From NCBI GenBank assembly GCA_050018455.1, contig JBEKAA010000003.1:1-64000 (forward strand): DNA of 64,000 bases, written 5' to 3'. The notes below the pieces were generated by a model. The model made no database searches. It saw only the letters and a program-made list of their open reading frames with translations, and was not told where the DNA came from. Positions 28,640 through 37,965 of the stretch are shown piece after piece. Source of the DNA: RBG-13-68-16 sp050018455 (GTDB lineage Bacteria; Acidobacteriota; Thermoanaerobaculia; Thermoanaerobaculales; Thermoanaerobaculaceae). How positions within the stretch are numbered: the first letter of the stretch is position 1; each line of letters begins with the position of its first letter. Both the position numbers and the translations under genes were made by a program.

Positions 28640-29682
28640 GGATCCGTGGAGTCACCCGCGCCAGGAACTTGGCGGATCGTCTCTCCGCCCCGCTCAGGAG
28701 ACAGGCTGCCGTCCTGCTCTACCACAGGGTGGTCGACTCGATGTTCGACCCGCAGGAGCTGTGCGTTTCCTGTTCCCATTTCAGCGAACATCTCGAGATC
28801 TTGCGCACACGGTACCGGCTCCTTTCCCTCACCGAGCTGGTCGACGCGGCACGTACCCGTACCCTGAAGAAAGGGACGGTTGCCATCACTTTTGACGACG
28901 GCTATCTCGATAATCTGGCATTCGCGAAGCCGCTTCTCGAACGCCACCGCGCGCCAGCGACCGTGTTTGCCGTCAGCGGCGGCCTTGAAAGCGGGATGAG
29001 CTTCTGGTGGGACCGGCTGGAACGCGCCGTGCTGTGGCCCGGGCGCCTCCCCGAGGTGCTCTCTCTCACGATCGGCGGCCAGACCCTTCAGTTTCCACTC
29101 GGCCGCTGGGCGCAACTCGACCGCGAGCAGTTCGAACTCCTGCGCGGATGGACCGTTTCGACTTCGAAAGATCCTACTCCACGGCATACGGCTTACCGGG
29201 AGATCTGGCAGCGCCTGCGCGTCCTGCCCAACGACGCAAGGGAAGAGCTGCTCCGAAGCCTCGAATCGAACAGGAGCGACCTCTCACCGCTCCCTGGAGC
29301 CGCACGCTCCCTCTCTACGGACGAGTTACGCGAGCTGGCCGACTCAGCGTTCATCGAGATCGGCGCCCATACGGTCCACCACGAGGTACTCGCCGCGTTG
29401 CCGCCCGGCCGGCAGAGGAACGAGATCGAGGACAGCCGAAATGCCATCGCTGCGGCGCTCGGCAGGCCTGTGCGGACTTTCTCGTTCCCCTATGGCACGC
29501 CTTCCGACTACACATCAGAGACTGTGCGACTCGTCCGGGAGGCTGGGTTCGTGTGCGCGTGCGCCAACTTCCATGGGCTGGTACGTCACGGCGCCGACGC
29601 TTTCCAGCTGCCACGCGTGCTGGTACGCGACTGGGACGGGGATGGCTTTGCAAGGCGCCTTCGCATCTGGATCGGGGGCTAG
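28636..29682 (+). CDS. Polysaccharide deacetylase (NodB homology domain)
   Basis: A 348-aa carbohydrate esterase family 4-like protein that would remove acetyl groups from N-acetyl sugars. Catalytic motif 1 is TFDDGY (about residue 86), motif 2 the metal histidines in GAHTVHHEVLAAL (about 244), and FSFPYGTPSDYTSE (about 285) follows. No signal peptide is evident, so a cytoplasmic or membrane-associated precursor may be the substrate. It is part of the export operon, overlapping the gene before by four bases. Confidence 0.87.
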   Translation: MRIRGVTRARNLADRLSAPLRRQAAVLLYHRVVDSMFDPQELCVSCSHFSEHLEILRTRYRLLSLTELVDAARTRTLKKGTVAITFDDGYLDNLAFAKPLLERHRAPATVFAVSGGLESGMSFWWDRLERAVLWPGRLPEVLSLTIGGQTLQFPLGRWAQLDREQFELLRGWTVSTSKDPTPRHTAYREIWQRLRVLPNDAREELLRSLESNRSDLSPLPGAARSLSTDELRELADSAFIEIGAHTVHHEVLAALPPGRQRNEIEDSRNAIAAALGRPVRTFSFPYGTPSDYTSETVRLVREAGFVCACANFHGLVRHGADAFQLPRVLVRDWDGDGFARRLRIWIGG

Positions 29683-29686
29683 CGGC

Positions 29687-31138
29687 ATGGGTCCCTCCTC
29701 CCGACCCCACCGGCCGCTTCGCATCCTCAGCGTCAACACCCGAGACCTGGGCGGAGGGGCCGAGCGGGTTGCATGGAACCTCTTCGCCGGCTATCGCAAC
29801 CGGGGACACGCATCTCGGCTCGCCGTCGGCACCAATGACAGCCTCGACGCTGACGTCGTTCTGCTTCCCAACGATGCAAGCCGCACAGCATGGTCGCGAC
29901 TATGGCTGTCTCTCAGCCGTCCTCTCCATGACCGTGAGCGGAGCCATTCTTGGGCGAGGCCACTGCGGCTCCTTCTTGCCGGCATCGGGGACCCCGCGCG
30001 CGCAGCGACCCAACTGCTAGGGCACGAAGACTTCCACTACCCGGGCACGAGGCACCTTCTTGAGTTGTTCCCCGGCATGCCCCAGATCGTCCACGCCCAC
30101 AACCTCCATGGCGGGTACTTCGATCTACGCCAGCTCCCCCGAATCGCACGCAGCCTCCCGACGGTGCTGACGTTGCACGATGCCTGGCTGTTCTCTGGAC
30201 ACTGCGCTCATTCCTTCGAGTGCGACGGTTGGCGCTCCGGGTGTGGTCACTGTCCCGACCTCGCGATCTACCCGGCCGTCGCGCGCGACGCAACAGCCTT
30301 CAATTTTCGCCGTAAACGGATGATCTACAGCAAGAGCGCACCCTACGTCGCAGTGCCCTCGCAGTGGCTCGCGCGGCGACTGGTTGATTCCATGCTCGCT
30401 CCTGCCGCTCGTGAGATCAAGGTGATTCCCAACGGTGTGGACCTCGGGACATTCGCCCCTGTGAACCGAGACAAGGTACGCGAACAGCTCGGGCTCCCTC
30501 GCAACGCCCTTACTCTTCTTTTTGCGGCTAACGGAATCCTTCGCAATCCATGGAAAGACATCCGGACGCTTCGCGACGCGGTGGGCATAGCCGCAAAGTC
30601 GTTCCCCGAGCAGACCGTGCTCTTGGTGGCACTCGGCGAAGATGCGCCTGCGGAAAGGAGCGGAGACGCCGAGATCCGCTTTCTGCCTTACCAGTCCGAC
30701 ATCGACGTCATTGCCGCCTACTACTGCGCCGCGGATCTCTACGTTCACGCGGCTCGAGCCGAGACTTTCCCCAACACTGTTGTCGAAGCTCTCGCCAGCG
30801 GGACTCCGGTCGTTGCCAGCGCTGTCGGCGGCGTGCTTGATCAGGTGCGCGGGCTCAGGTTGCCGGGAGCCGACCCGAACCAAGCTGCTTACGGCCTAGA
30901 AGAAGGCACTGGGGTTCTAGTCCGTCCAGGCGACCCGGTGGCGCTGGCGGCCGCGATCGTGGCGCTCGGGATGGACCCGAATCTCCGACGTCGCCTAGGG
31001 GAAAACGGCGCTCGTGATGCGCGGCGGCGCTTCGATCGGGACGTCCAGGTCACGACGTACCTAGAGTGGTTTTACCATATTCTCGAAAGCCGTACAGCCG
31101 AGGGCGGCCACGCCAACCAAGGGTCCGGAACTCCCTGA
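29687..31138 (+). CDS. GT4-family glycosyltransferase
   Basis: A 483-aa GT-B fold glycosyltransferase. The N-terminal domain begins RILSVNTRDLGGGAERVAWNL; the C-terminal nucleotide-sugar domain has IKVIPNGVDLGTFAP (about residue 245) and the donor-site E-x7-E block AETFPNTVVEALASGTPVVAS (about 360; catalytic-type glutamates E in AET and VVEA). It would add a sugar to the exported polysaccharide. ATG 29687 follows the deacetylase stop by 4 nt. It is the last gene of the operon. Confidence 0.85.
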   Translation: MGPSSRPHRPLRILSVNTRDLGGGAERVAWNLFAGYRNRGHASRLAVGTNDSLDADVVLLPNDASRTAWSRLWLSLSRPLHDRERSHSWARPLRLLLAGIGDPARAATQLLGHEDFHYPGTRHLLELFPGMPQIVHAHNLHGGYFDLRQLPRIARSLPTVLTLHDAWLFSGHCAHSFECDGWRSGCGHCPDLAIYPAVARDATAFNFRRKRMIYSKSAPYVAVPSQWLARRLVDSMLAPAAREIKVIPNGVDLGTFAPVNRDKVREQLGLPRNALTLLFAANGILRNPWKDIRTLRDAVGIAAKSFPEQTVLLVALGEDAPAERSGDAEIRFLPYQSDIDVIAAYYCAADLYVHAARAETFPNTVVEALASGTPVVASAVGGVLDQVRGLRLPGADPNQAAYGLEEGTGVLVRPGDPVALAAAIVALGMDPNLRRRLGENGARDARRRFDRDVQVTTYLEWFYHILESRTAEGGHANQGSGTP

Positions 31139-31413
31139 ATCGCGATCAGCGGACACACTCTTCGCGGTGGCTTTGCCGGCGGTACCGAGGAATTCCACGG
31201 TGCCCTCCTAGCCGCCGTGGGCTCCTTCGGGGACGTGAACGAGCGGCACGCAGTTGTGGCGAGGCCTGTTTTCGAAGAACATCCAGATCCTCCGAGAGCA
31301 AGTGCCGTGTTCGGCTCTGCACTGCTCCGTGAAGGCTGGCTGCCGCGTCGGGATCGCGCCTACCGGTTGCCTCCGCCGCAAGGCCTGCTAGCATCCGCAG
31401 GCTGGAGGTCGTG

Positions 31414-33099
31414 ATGAAGCTCGTGGAGTGCGTTCCCAACATCTCGGACGGCCGGCGGCCGGATGTGTACGAGGCGGCGGCCAGGGCTGCCGCGACGGTT
31501 CCCGGCGTGACCCTGCTCAACGTGGACCCCGGGGCGGAGACCAACCGCACGGTGATCACGTTCGTCGGAGAGCCGGAGGCCGCGCTCGAAGGGGCCTTCC
31601 GTCTCGCGGCGAAGGCCGTCGAGCTCATCGACATGACCGCGCACCGCGGCGCGCACCCGCGCATCGGCGCGGTCGACGTGGTGCCGTTCGTGCCGGTGTC
31701 CGGGGTCACGATGGAGGAGTGCGCTGACCTCGCGCGCCGTCTCGGCAAGCGCGTTGGAGGAGAGCTCGGCATTCCCGTCTACCTCTACGAGTTCGCCGCG
31801 AACGCACCGAACCGGAAGAACCTTGCCGAGATCCGCACGGGAGAATACGAAGGGCTTGCAGAGAAGCTCAAGGACCCCGACTGGAAGCCCGACTTCGGCC
31901 CGGCGGCGCTCGTCCCGAGATCGGGGGCGACCGTCATTGGAGCGAGGAAGTTCCTGGTCGCCTTCAACATCAACCTCAACACCCTCGACAAGCGCCTGGC
32001 AATCCGGGTCGCGCTCGACGTGCGCGAGAAGGGACGCATCCGCCGAGACGAGCGCGGCCAGCCCGTGCTGGACGCCAAGGGCAACCAGATCTGGGACCCG
32101 GGAATCCTCAAGTCGGTGAAGGCGGTGGGCTGGGTGATCCCGGAGTTCGGGTGCGCCCAGATCTCGATGAACCTCACCGACCTCGACGTGACCCCGCTGC
32201 ACGTGGCTTTCGACACCTGCGACGAGCGCGCAAGGGAGCGCGGGCTGCGCGTCACCGGCTCCGAGCTCGTCGGGCTGATCCCCAAGGCCGCCTTGCTCGC
32301 CGCGGGCCGGCACTACCTGGCTCAGATGGGACGCTCCACCGGCGTTCCGGAAAGCGCGCTCGCGCACGTCGCGATGCGGACGCTGGGTCTCTCCGAGGTG
32401 AAGGCGTTCGACCCGGCGGAGCGCATCATCGAGTATCGCCTCGCGGGCCAGGCCCGCCTGGTCTCGATGACGCTGCGCGAATTTGCCGACGAGCTCTCGA
32501 CCGACTCCCCGGCGCCCGGTGGCGGCTCGGTCGCGGCGCTCGTGGGCGCGCTCGGCGCCGCGCTTGCCGCCATGGTGGCCAACCTCTCGTATCCGAAAAA
32601 GGGCTTCGAGGCCAGGCTCGCCCAGCTCGACCGGATCGCGGTGCGGGGCCAGGAGATCAAGGAACGCATGCTGGCGGCGGTTGACGCCGACACGGCCGCG
32701 TTCGACAGGCTGCTCGAAGCGATGCGTCTGCCGAAGGGGGCACCGGAGGAGCAGGCGGCCCGCGACGCGGCGATCTCCGCCGCCACCGTGGCCGCGATCG
32801 AGGTGCCTCTCGGTGTGCTCGAGGCGAGTCCCGAGATCATCGAGCTGTGCCTCGAGGTCGGGAGCATCGGCCTGCAGGCTTCGCGCTCAGACGCCGGAAC
32901 GGGAGCACAGGTCGCCCGCGCCTCCGCCGCCGGGGCGTACCAGAACGTGTGCATCAACGTGCCGGGCCTCTGCGATCGCTCTCAGGCCGCGACGCTGCTG
33001 CAGCGCGCCGATGTCGCCTGGGCCAGGGCGCAGGAGCTGCACGCCAAGGCTGAGAAGGAAATCCTGGGAGGCCTGCGCACCGCGGCAGAAAATAGCTGA
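31414..33099 (+). CDS. ftcD: Glutamate formimidoyltransferase / formimidoyl-THF cyclodeaminase fusion
   Basis: A 561-aa bifunctional enzyme of histidine degradation. Residues 1-300 are the formiminotransferase (start LVECVPNISDGRRPDVY; GAHPRIGAVDVVPFVPV about 84), moving the formimino group from glutamate to tetrahydrofolate. Residues about 350-560 are the cyclodeaminase (FADELSTDSPAPGGGSVAAL, about 355), releasing ammonia to give methenyl-THF. The fused form resembles the animal FTCD; many bacteria keep the parts separate. No hut genes lie next to it. ATG 31414 is preceded directly by a GTG that could also serve. Confidence 0.93.
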   Translation: MKLVECVPNISDGRRPDVYEAAARAAATVPGVTLLNVDPGAETNRTVITFVGEPEAALEGAFRLAAKAVELIDMTAHRGAHPRIGAVDVVPFVPVSGVTMEECADLARRLGKRVGGELGIPVYLYEFAANAPNRKNLAEIRTGEYEGLAEKLKDPDWKPDFGPAALVPRSGATVIGARKFLVAFNINLNTLDKRLAIRVALDVREKGRIRRDERGQPVLDAKGNQIWDPGILKSVKAVGWVIPEFGCAQISMNLTDLDVTPLHVAFDTCDERARERGLRVTGSELVGLIPKAALLAAGRHYLAQMGRSTGVPESALAHVAMRTLGLSEVKAFDPAERIIEYRLAGQARLVSMTLREFADELSTDSPAPGGGSVAALVGALGAALAAMVANLSYPKKGFEARLAQLDRIAVRGQEIKERMLAAVDADTAAFDRLLEAMRLPKGAPEEQAARDAAISAATVAAIEVPLGVLEASPEIIELCLEVGSIGLQASRSDAGTGAQVARASAAGAYQNVCINVPGLCDRSQAATLLQRADVAWARAQELHAKAEKEILGGLRTAAENS

Positions 33100-33221
33100 A
33101 CGCCGAGCGCGCGAAGATCACGACAGCGGGCGCGCCGAGTTGCCTTCCTCTCCCTTCTTCCCTTTCGCTTTTTCCCCAGCGCCGGCTGCGCAGTGCCATG
33201 GCAACGGGCGACGGTGAGCGG

Positions 33222-33252
33222 AGAAAAAATTTGGTGGTGCGCGAGCACCACC
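33222..33252 (-). terminator. Intrinsic terminator for the etf operon
   Basis: Read on the minus strand: GGTGGTGC, loop TCGC, GCACCACC, then AAATTTTTT. The 8 bp GC-rich stem followed by a T-run is a standard intrinsic terminator, about 270 nt after the etfA stop. Confidence 0.65.
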
Positions 33253-33312
33253 GGAAGGAGCGGCCAGCTTCCACCTTGCAGCCCTAATGTCTCCTGTTGG
33301 TCACCCGAGCAC

Positions 33313-33330
33313 AATCCCACGAAAGTGGGA
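33313..33330. repeat. Short hairpin with GAAA tetraloop
   Basis: ATCCCAC, loop GAAA, GTGGGAT (7 bp stem). A GNRA loop makes it a stable RNA hairpin if transcribed on the plus strand. Its role is unknown. Confidence 0.4.
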
Positions 33331-33365
33331 TGTTCTGCGCTGTAACCGTCTACTCGCTCGGCGGC

Positions 33366-33413
33366 CTCGCGATGACAACGAAAAGTCCACGTTTGAACGA
33401 AAAGCGGTATCAC
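33366..33413. repeat. Second copy of the REP/MITE tail
   Basis: TCGCGATGACA followed about 12 bp later by a 25-base block that matches 7135-7159 with a single difference (GGTATCAC against GGTTTCAC). The first copy is also preceded by TCGCGATGACA, so the two copies share a composite end. Confidence 0.65.
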
Positions 33414-33522
33414 GCGGTGCCGCGAGCACCAGCGTTGATCCGGCGAGGTGGACGGGGGCGGGTGTGTCGAACGTGACGCGGGCAGAGCGGTCGCGTGAAG
33501 GAACGCGTTGCAGTTCCTTGGG

Positions 33523-34497
33523 TTACGCCTCGGCCTTGAGCTTGCGCACTTCCTCGATCAGAGCGGGCACGACCTGGAAGAGATCGCCCACGATCCCGTA
33601 GTCGGCCACCTTGAAAATCGGCGCCTCGGCGTCCTTGTTGATCGCGACGATGATCTTCGAGGACGACATTCCGGCTAGGTGCTGGATCGCGCCGGAGACG
33701 CCGCACGCGATGTAGAGCGAGGGCGAGACCACCTTCCCGGTCTGGCCGACTTGGTGCGAGTGCTCGATCCAACCCGCGTCCACCACGGCTCTCGAGGCAC
33801 CGACCGCGGCGCCCAGGAGCCCGGCCAGGTCGCGAATGAGGGCGAAGTTCTCGGGTCCCTTGATCCCCCGGCCGCCGGTGACGATCACGTTCGCTTCCGC
33901 GACGTCCAGCTCGCCGCCCTCCTTGGCGAGGATCTCTGTCACCACCGCGCGGATGTCGCCGGGGATAGCAGGCAGCGGCTCGACCTCGGCGGCCCCGCCG
34001 GCGGCCTCGGCCGCGAAGACGTTGGGCCGCAGCGTCACCACGGTTGGCTTGGCGCCGCCTTCAAGCGTCGCGAACGCTTTGCCGGAGTACACGGGCCGGA
34101 TCGCCGTCAAGGAGCCGCCGTCCAGACCCAGCTTCGTCACGTCGGCGAGGCATCCCCATCCGAGCCGGGCGGCGACGCGCCCGGAGAGGTCACGGCCGAG
34201 CGCGGTGGCCGCCATGAAGACCGCGGCGGGTGCGCACTTCTCGGTTGCGGTCCGCACGACCGCGGCGTATCCCTCGGAGGAATAACGGGCGAAGCGTTCG
34301 TCGTCCGCGACGTAGACCCTGCCGGCGCCCCAGGCGCCAAGCTCAGCTGCCTTCGCCCCGATCCCGTGGCCGGCGATCACCGCACACACCGACCACCCCG
34401 GGCCGGCCGCGAGGCGCTTCGCCTCGGACAGGGCTTCGAGGGACGCCTTGCGGATATTGCCGTTGCGCTGCTCCACGAACACCAGAATGCATGCCAT
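33523..34497 (-). CDS. etfA: Electron transfer flavoprotein alpha subunit
   Basis: A 324-aa ETF alpha subunit, partner of the beta subunit encoded just upstream. It passes electrons from acyl-CoA dehydrogenases to the quinone pool via ETF:quinone oxidoreductase. The C-terminal FAD-binding segment is textbook: SRAVVDAGWIEHSHQVGQTG (about residue 232), then VSPSLYIACGVSGAIQHLAGM and IVAINKDAEAPIFKVADYGIVGD, each typical of the family. Length is normal. It follows etfB by 9 nt and ends before an intrinsic terminator. Confidence 0.95.
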   Translation of the reverse strand: MACILVFVEQRNGNIRKASLEALSEAKRLAAGPGWSVCAVIAGHGIGAKAAELGAWGAGRVYVADDERFARYSSEGYAAVVRTATEKCAPAAVFMAATALGRDLSGRVAARLGWGCLADVTKLGLDGGSLTAIRPVYSGKAFATLEGGAKPTVVTLRPNVFAAEAAGGAAEVEPLPAIPGDIRAVVTEILAKEGGELDVAEANVIVTGGRGIKGPENFALIRDLAGLLGAAVGASRAVVDAGWIEHSHQVGQTGKVVSPSLYIACGVSGAIQHLAGMSSSKIIVAINKDAEAPIFKVADYGIVGDLFQVVPALIEEVRKLKAEA

Positions 34498-34506
34498 GGC
34501 CGCCCC

Positions 34507-35301
34507 CTAGATCGCTTTCGCCTGCTCGCGCAGCAGACGTGCCAGCTCCCGCGCCGCTCCCGCAGGGTCCTCCTCGCCCTTCAGCACCACGCCGCCGGAT
34601 TTCGCAGGCGGCAGCGAGAGCGCCTTCCAGCGACAGGTTGCGTCGGCGCCGGCCATGGCCGACTCGTCGAGGGCGAGGTCCGCCACCGCGAACGCCTGGA
34701 TCGCGACCTTCTTCGAGGCCATGATCCCCTTGAGCGAGGGGTAGCGGGGCTCGTTCAAGCCTTTGTGGGCGGTGATCAGGCACGGTAGGGGCGCTTCCAC
34801 CACCTCGGCTCCGCCTTCGATCTCGCGGTGCGCCGTGATTTTCCCGTCGCCGATCTCGAGCTTGACCACGCTGGCGACGTGAGGCATGTCCAGCAGTTCC
34901 GCGACCATCGCCCCGACCAGTGCGTTGTCGCTGCCCACGCCCTGGACGCCGGCAAAGAAGATGTCGAAGGGGCCGGCCTTTCGAAGCGCCGCCGCGAGCA
35001 CCTTCGCGATCGCCAGGGAATCCCCGAACGTCCCCTCTCCACCCTTGACGTGGACGGCGCCGTCGGCACCGCGCGCGAGGCACTCCCGCAGCCCCTGCTG
35101 CGCTCGCTCGGGTCCGTACGTCACTACCGTGACGGAGCCCCCTTTGGCTTCCTTCAGTCGGATCGCCTCCTCGAGGGCGTACTCGTCGAACGGCGAGACG
35201 ATCCACTTGATGTCGGCGTCGTCGATGCGGTTCCCCGAACCGGCAATCTTGATCACCGACGCCGTGTCGGGCACATGGGCCATGAGCACGCAGCTCTTCA
35301 T
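34507..35301 (-). CDS. etfB: Electron transfer flavoprotein beta subunit
   Basis: A 264-aa ETF beta subunit, which binds AMP and docks the dehydrogenase partner. Recognisable blocks are IVSPFDEYALEEAIRLKE (about residue 35), VTVVTYGPERAQQGLRECLARGAD and FAGVQGVGSDNALVGAMVAE (about 115; the AMP-binding stretch). ATG 35301 is preceded by AGGAGG at good distance, and the longer open frame upstream has no similarity. No acyl-CoA dehydrogenase gene lies next to it. Confidence 0.94.
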   Translation of the reverse strand: MKSCVLMAHVPDTASVIKIAGSGNRIDDADIKWIVSPFDEYALEEAIRLKEAKGGSVTVVTYGPERAQQGLRECLARGADGAVHVKGGEGTFGDSLAIAKVLAAALRKAGPFDIFFAGVQGVGSDNALVGAMVAELLDMPHVASVVKLEIGDGKITAHREIEGGAEVVEAPLPCLITAHKGLNEPRYPSLKGIMASKKVAIQAFAVADLALDESAMAGADATCRWKALSLPPAKSGGVVLKGEEDPAGAARELARLLREQAKAI

Positions 35302-35386
35302 GATATGGTCCTCCTGGAGCAGCCGAGCGGCAGCCTCGGTGCCGAACGTCTCTCCTTGGCGCCGTCGGGCCGCGACTCCGGGCGCC

Positions 35387-36625
35387 TCACCGAACCTTGC
35401 CGAGGACCACGCAGGCGTTGGTCCCACCGAAGCCGAACGAGTTCGAGATCGCAACCCGTACCTCGCGCTGCACTGCACGGTGCGGCGTGTAGTCCAGATC
35501 GCACCCCTCGCCGGGATTGTCGAGGTTCAGTGTCGGCGGGATGGTGTCTCGGGACACCGCCAGCGCGGCGATCCCGGTCTCGAGCCCGCCCGCAGCCCCG
35601 AGCAAGTGCCCGGTCGACGATTTGGTGGACGAGATTGCAAGCTTGTACGCGTGGTCCCCGAATACTTTCTTGATCGCCAGCGTCTCGATCCTGTCGTTGA
35701 GCGGGGTCGATGTGCCGTGCGCGTTGATGTAGTCGACGTCCTCAGGCTTCAACCCGGCATCGTCGATGGCCATCCGCATCACCCGAGCCGGTCCGTCGCC
35801 GTCCTCGGAGGGGGCCGTGATGTGGTAAGCATCGCCGGTCATCCCGAAACCCAACACCTCGCACACGATCGGTGCACCTCGGAGCTTCGCGTGTTCGAGC
35901 TCCTCCAGCACCACAAGGCCGGCACCCTCACCCATCACGAACCCGTCGCGGTCCTTGTCCCACGGGCGCGAAGCCTTTTCCGGCTCGTCGTTTCGGGTCG
36001 AAAGCGCCTTCATGTTGGCGAACCCGGCGATCGAGAGAGGGTGGATGACCGATTCGGTGCCGCCGCAGATCGCAGCGTCGCAGTAGCCGCGCTGGATGTA
36101 CAGGAACGCATCGCCGATCGCGTGGGCGCCGGTCGAGCACGCCGTGCAGGTGGCGCTGTTCGGCCCCTTGGCGCCGGTCCGGATCGAAACCACCCCGGCT
36201 GGCATGTTGACGATGCTCCCGGGGATGAAGAACGGCGAGACCCGGCGCGGCCCCTTCTCAAGCAGCGAAGAGTGGTTCTCGCAGATCGACGGGAGTCCGC
36301 CGATTCCGGAGCCGATCACCACGCCCACCCGCGGCGCGTTCTCCGGGGTCACGACCAATCCGGAGGACGCCACGGCCATGTCGGCGGCGGCCATGGCGTA
36401 GTGGATGAAGGTGTCGTACTTGCGCACCTCCTTCGGCTCCATTACGGTCGAAGGGTCGAAACCCTTGACCTCTGCCGCGATGCGGACCGAGGAACTGCTT
36501 GCGTCAAAACGGGTTATGTGGCCGACGCCGGATCGCCCGGCGATCAGCCCCTCCCAGGTTGCCTCGGTCCCGACCCCGAGGGGCGAGATGAGGCCCACGC
36601 CGGTCACGACGACCCGGCGAGTCAT
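35387..36625 (-). CDS. fabF: Beta-ketoacyl-ACP synthase II
   Basis: Condenses malonyl-ACP with a growing acyl-ACP in fatty acid elongation. The Cys-His-His triad is visible: cysteine in TACSTGAHAIGDAF (about residue 163), first histidine in NAHGTSTPLNDRIE (about 303) and second in KSSTGHLLGAAGG (about 340). The 412-aa length is standard. The start ATG overlaps the acpP stop as TGATG, so carrier protein and synthase are translationally coupled. Confidence 0.96.
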   Translation of the reverse strand: MTRRVVVTGVGLISPLGVGTEATWEGLIAGRSGVGHITRFDASSSSVRIAAEVKGFDPSTVMEPKEVRKYDTFIHYAMAAADMAVASSGLVVTPENAPRVGVVIGSGIGGLPSICENHSSLLEKGPRRVSPFFIPGSIVNMPAGVVSIRTGAKGPNSATCTACSTGAHAIGDAFLYIQRGYCDAAICGGTESVIHPLSIAGFANMKALSTRNDEPEKASRPWDKDRDGFVMGEGAGLVVLEELEHAKLRGAPIVCEVLGFGMTGDAYHITAPSEDGDGPARVMRMAIDDAGLKPEDVDYINAHGTSTPLNDRIETLAIKKVFGDHAYKLAISSTKSSTGHLLGAAGGLETGIAALAVSRDTIPPTLNLDNPGEGCDLDYTPHRAVQREVRVAISNSFGFGGTNACVVLGKVR

Positions 36626-36864
36626 CACGCTTCCTTCACGTGCTCCTTCAGGTACTTCACGGCGTCCCCAACGGAGCGGATCTTCTCCGCCTCCTCATCC
36701 GGGATCTCGACGCCGAACTCCTCCTCGAACGCCATGACCAGCTCGACGGTGTCGAGGGAGTCGGCACCCAGATCCTCCACGAAGGAGGCCTCGAGCTTCA
36801 CCTTCTCCGGATCGACGCCAAGCTGCTGAACGATGATGTCCTTCACCTTCTGCTCGATATTCAT
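36625..36864 (-). CDS. acpP: Acyl carrier protein
   Basis: A 79-aa acidic carrier protein. The phosphopantetheine serine is in VEDLGADSLDTVELVMAFEE (Ser at about 38), and the N-terminus MNIEQKVKDIIVQQLGVD is typical. It carries acyl chains for fabF, encoded immediately downstream with a one-base overlap. ATG 36864 has AGGAGACC about 5 nt upstream. Confidence 0.97.
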   Translation of the reverse strand: MNIEQKVKDIIVQQLGVDPEKVKLEASFVEDLGADSLDTVELVMAFEEEFGVEIPDEEAEKIRSVGDAVKYLKEHVKEA

Positions 36865-36926
36865 TAGGGTCTCCTTCGCGGTCCGCGTCCTAGACAGCGG
36901 GCGGCTTTCTATCACACGGGGCCGGC

Positions 36927-37886
36927 TCATGCAAGCGCGGCTTCCGAATCTGACACCACGTCACCGTTGGAATCCAGGATCTTGAGCTCGAGCTGGAGCT
37001 CCACTCCGAACCTCTCGCGAACGCGCGCCATCATCTGCTTCACGAGGCTCCGGACGCCTTCCGCGGTCGCTCCGCCCGGATTCACGATGACATTGGCGTG
37101 GCGTTCGCTCACCCTGGCCCCCCCACTGGAAAGCCCCTTGCATCCTGCCAGTTCGAGTAGCCTCCCGGCGAAGTCTCCCGGCGGGTTGCGGAAGACGCTT
37201 CCGGCGGAAGGCTCCGGAGGTAACACCCCTTGGCGCTTTTCGCGCACCTGGTGGACACGCGCCTTGAGCACCTCGGGGTCTTCAGCGCGCAACGACAGTT
37301 CCGCCGAGGTGACAACCCGTCCCTTGCCGAGGACACTCCACCGGTACCCGCCATGAACCTCCCAACGCTCGAGCCTGTGAAGGGTCCCGTTTTCCTCCAC
37401 AACCTCCGCCCAGGACAAGACATCCAGAATCTCCTGGCCGTACGCCCCGGCGTTCATCGCAAGGGCGCCGCCAAGCGTCGAGGGGATGCCACCCAGGCAC
37501 TCGACCCCCGCCAAACCGGCTTCGAGCGCTGCCCTCACCACCCGCGCGAGCTGTGCGCCACCCCCGGCTCGGAGCCTGGCGCCGTCGACCTCGATGTCGG
37601 CAAGCCGGTCCACCAGCACGAGCACGGCGGCGTCGAGACCTGCGTCCGGCACCAGCACGTTGGCACCCAACCCCAACACCAGCCACGGAATCCCCGCCTC
37701 CCGGGCGGCCCGGACAGCCTTGCCGACGGCCTCCGGGCGCGCACAGCGCACGAGGACCCGGGCCGGCCCGCCTATCCGCAGGGTGGTGTGGGCGGCGAGC
37801 GGCTCGTTTTCCGCGATCGACACTCCATCCGGCGGATGGGCAAGGAGTTGCGCGCGAAGGAGAGGCCAGTTCTTGGAATTTGGCAT
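36927..37886 (-). CDS. murB: UDP-N-acetylenolpyruvoylglucosamine reductase
   Basis: Reduces UDP-GlcNAc-enolpyruvate to UDP-MurNAc in peptidoglycan synthesis. The FAD domain has HTTLRIGGPARVLV (about residue 33) and LGLGANVLVPDAG, then GVECLGGIPSTLGGALAMNAGAYGQE (about 120, shown in two overlapping parts). The catalytic serine is in PSAGSVFRNPPG and the late block HANVIVNPGGATAEGV is present. The start is uncertain: ATG 37886 lacks a ribosome site, while the TTG at 37949 (21 codons earlier) has AAGGAGGAGG directly before it. It stands alone, not in a mur/fts cluster. Confidence 0.92.
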   Translation of the reverse strand: MPNSKNWPLLRAQLLAHPPDGVSIAENEPLAAHTTLRIGGPARVLVRCARPEAVGKAVRAAREAGIPWLVLGLGANVLVPDAGLDAAVLVLVDRLADIEVDGARLRAGGGAQLARVVRAALEAGLAGVECLGGIPSTLGGALAMNAGAYGQEILDVLSWAEVVEENGTLHRLERWEVHGGYRWSVLGKGRVVTSAELSLRAEDPEVLKARVHQVREKRQGVLPPEPSAGSVFRNPPGDFAGRLLELAGCKGLSSGGARVSERHANVIVNPGGATAEGVRSLVKQMMARVRERFGVELQLELKILDSNGDVVSDSEAALA

Positions 37887-37965
37887 GAGGTTTGCTAGAG
37901 GTTTGGTGCGGTCAGGATTAACGGCCACGACCTGAACGCACGCATCCAACCTCCTCCTTCATCAT

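Larger units (their letters stand above)
33100..33522. other. 423 bp gap with terminator and repeat elements, no gene
   Basis: Between ftcD and etfA there is no credible gene. The gap holds a minus-strand terminator (33222-33252), a small GAAA-loop hairpin (33313-33330) and the second copy of the repeat tail at 33366-33413. Confidence 0.6.

Noticed and set aside
31139..31413. Small gene between the GT4 enzyme and ftcD
   Set aside because: The short frames there have no ribosome site and no recognisable content.
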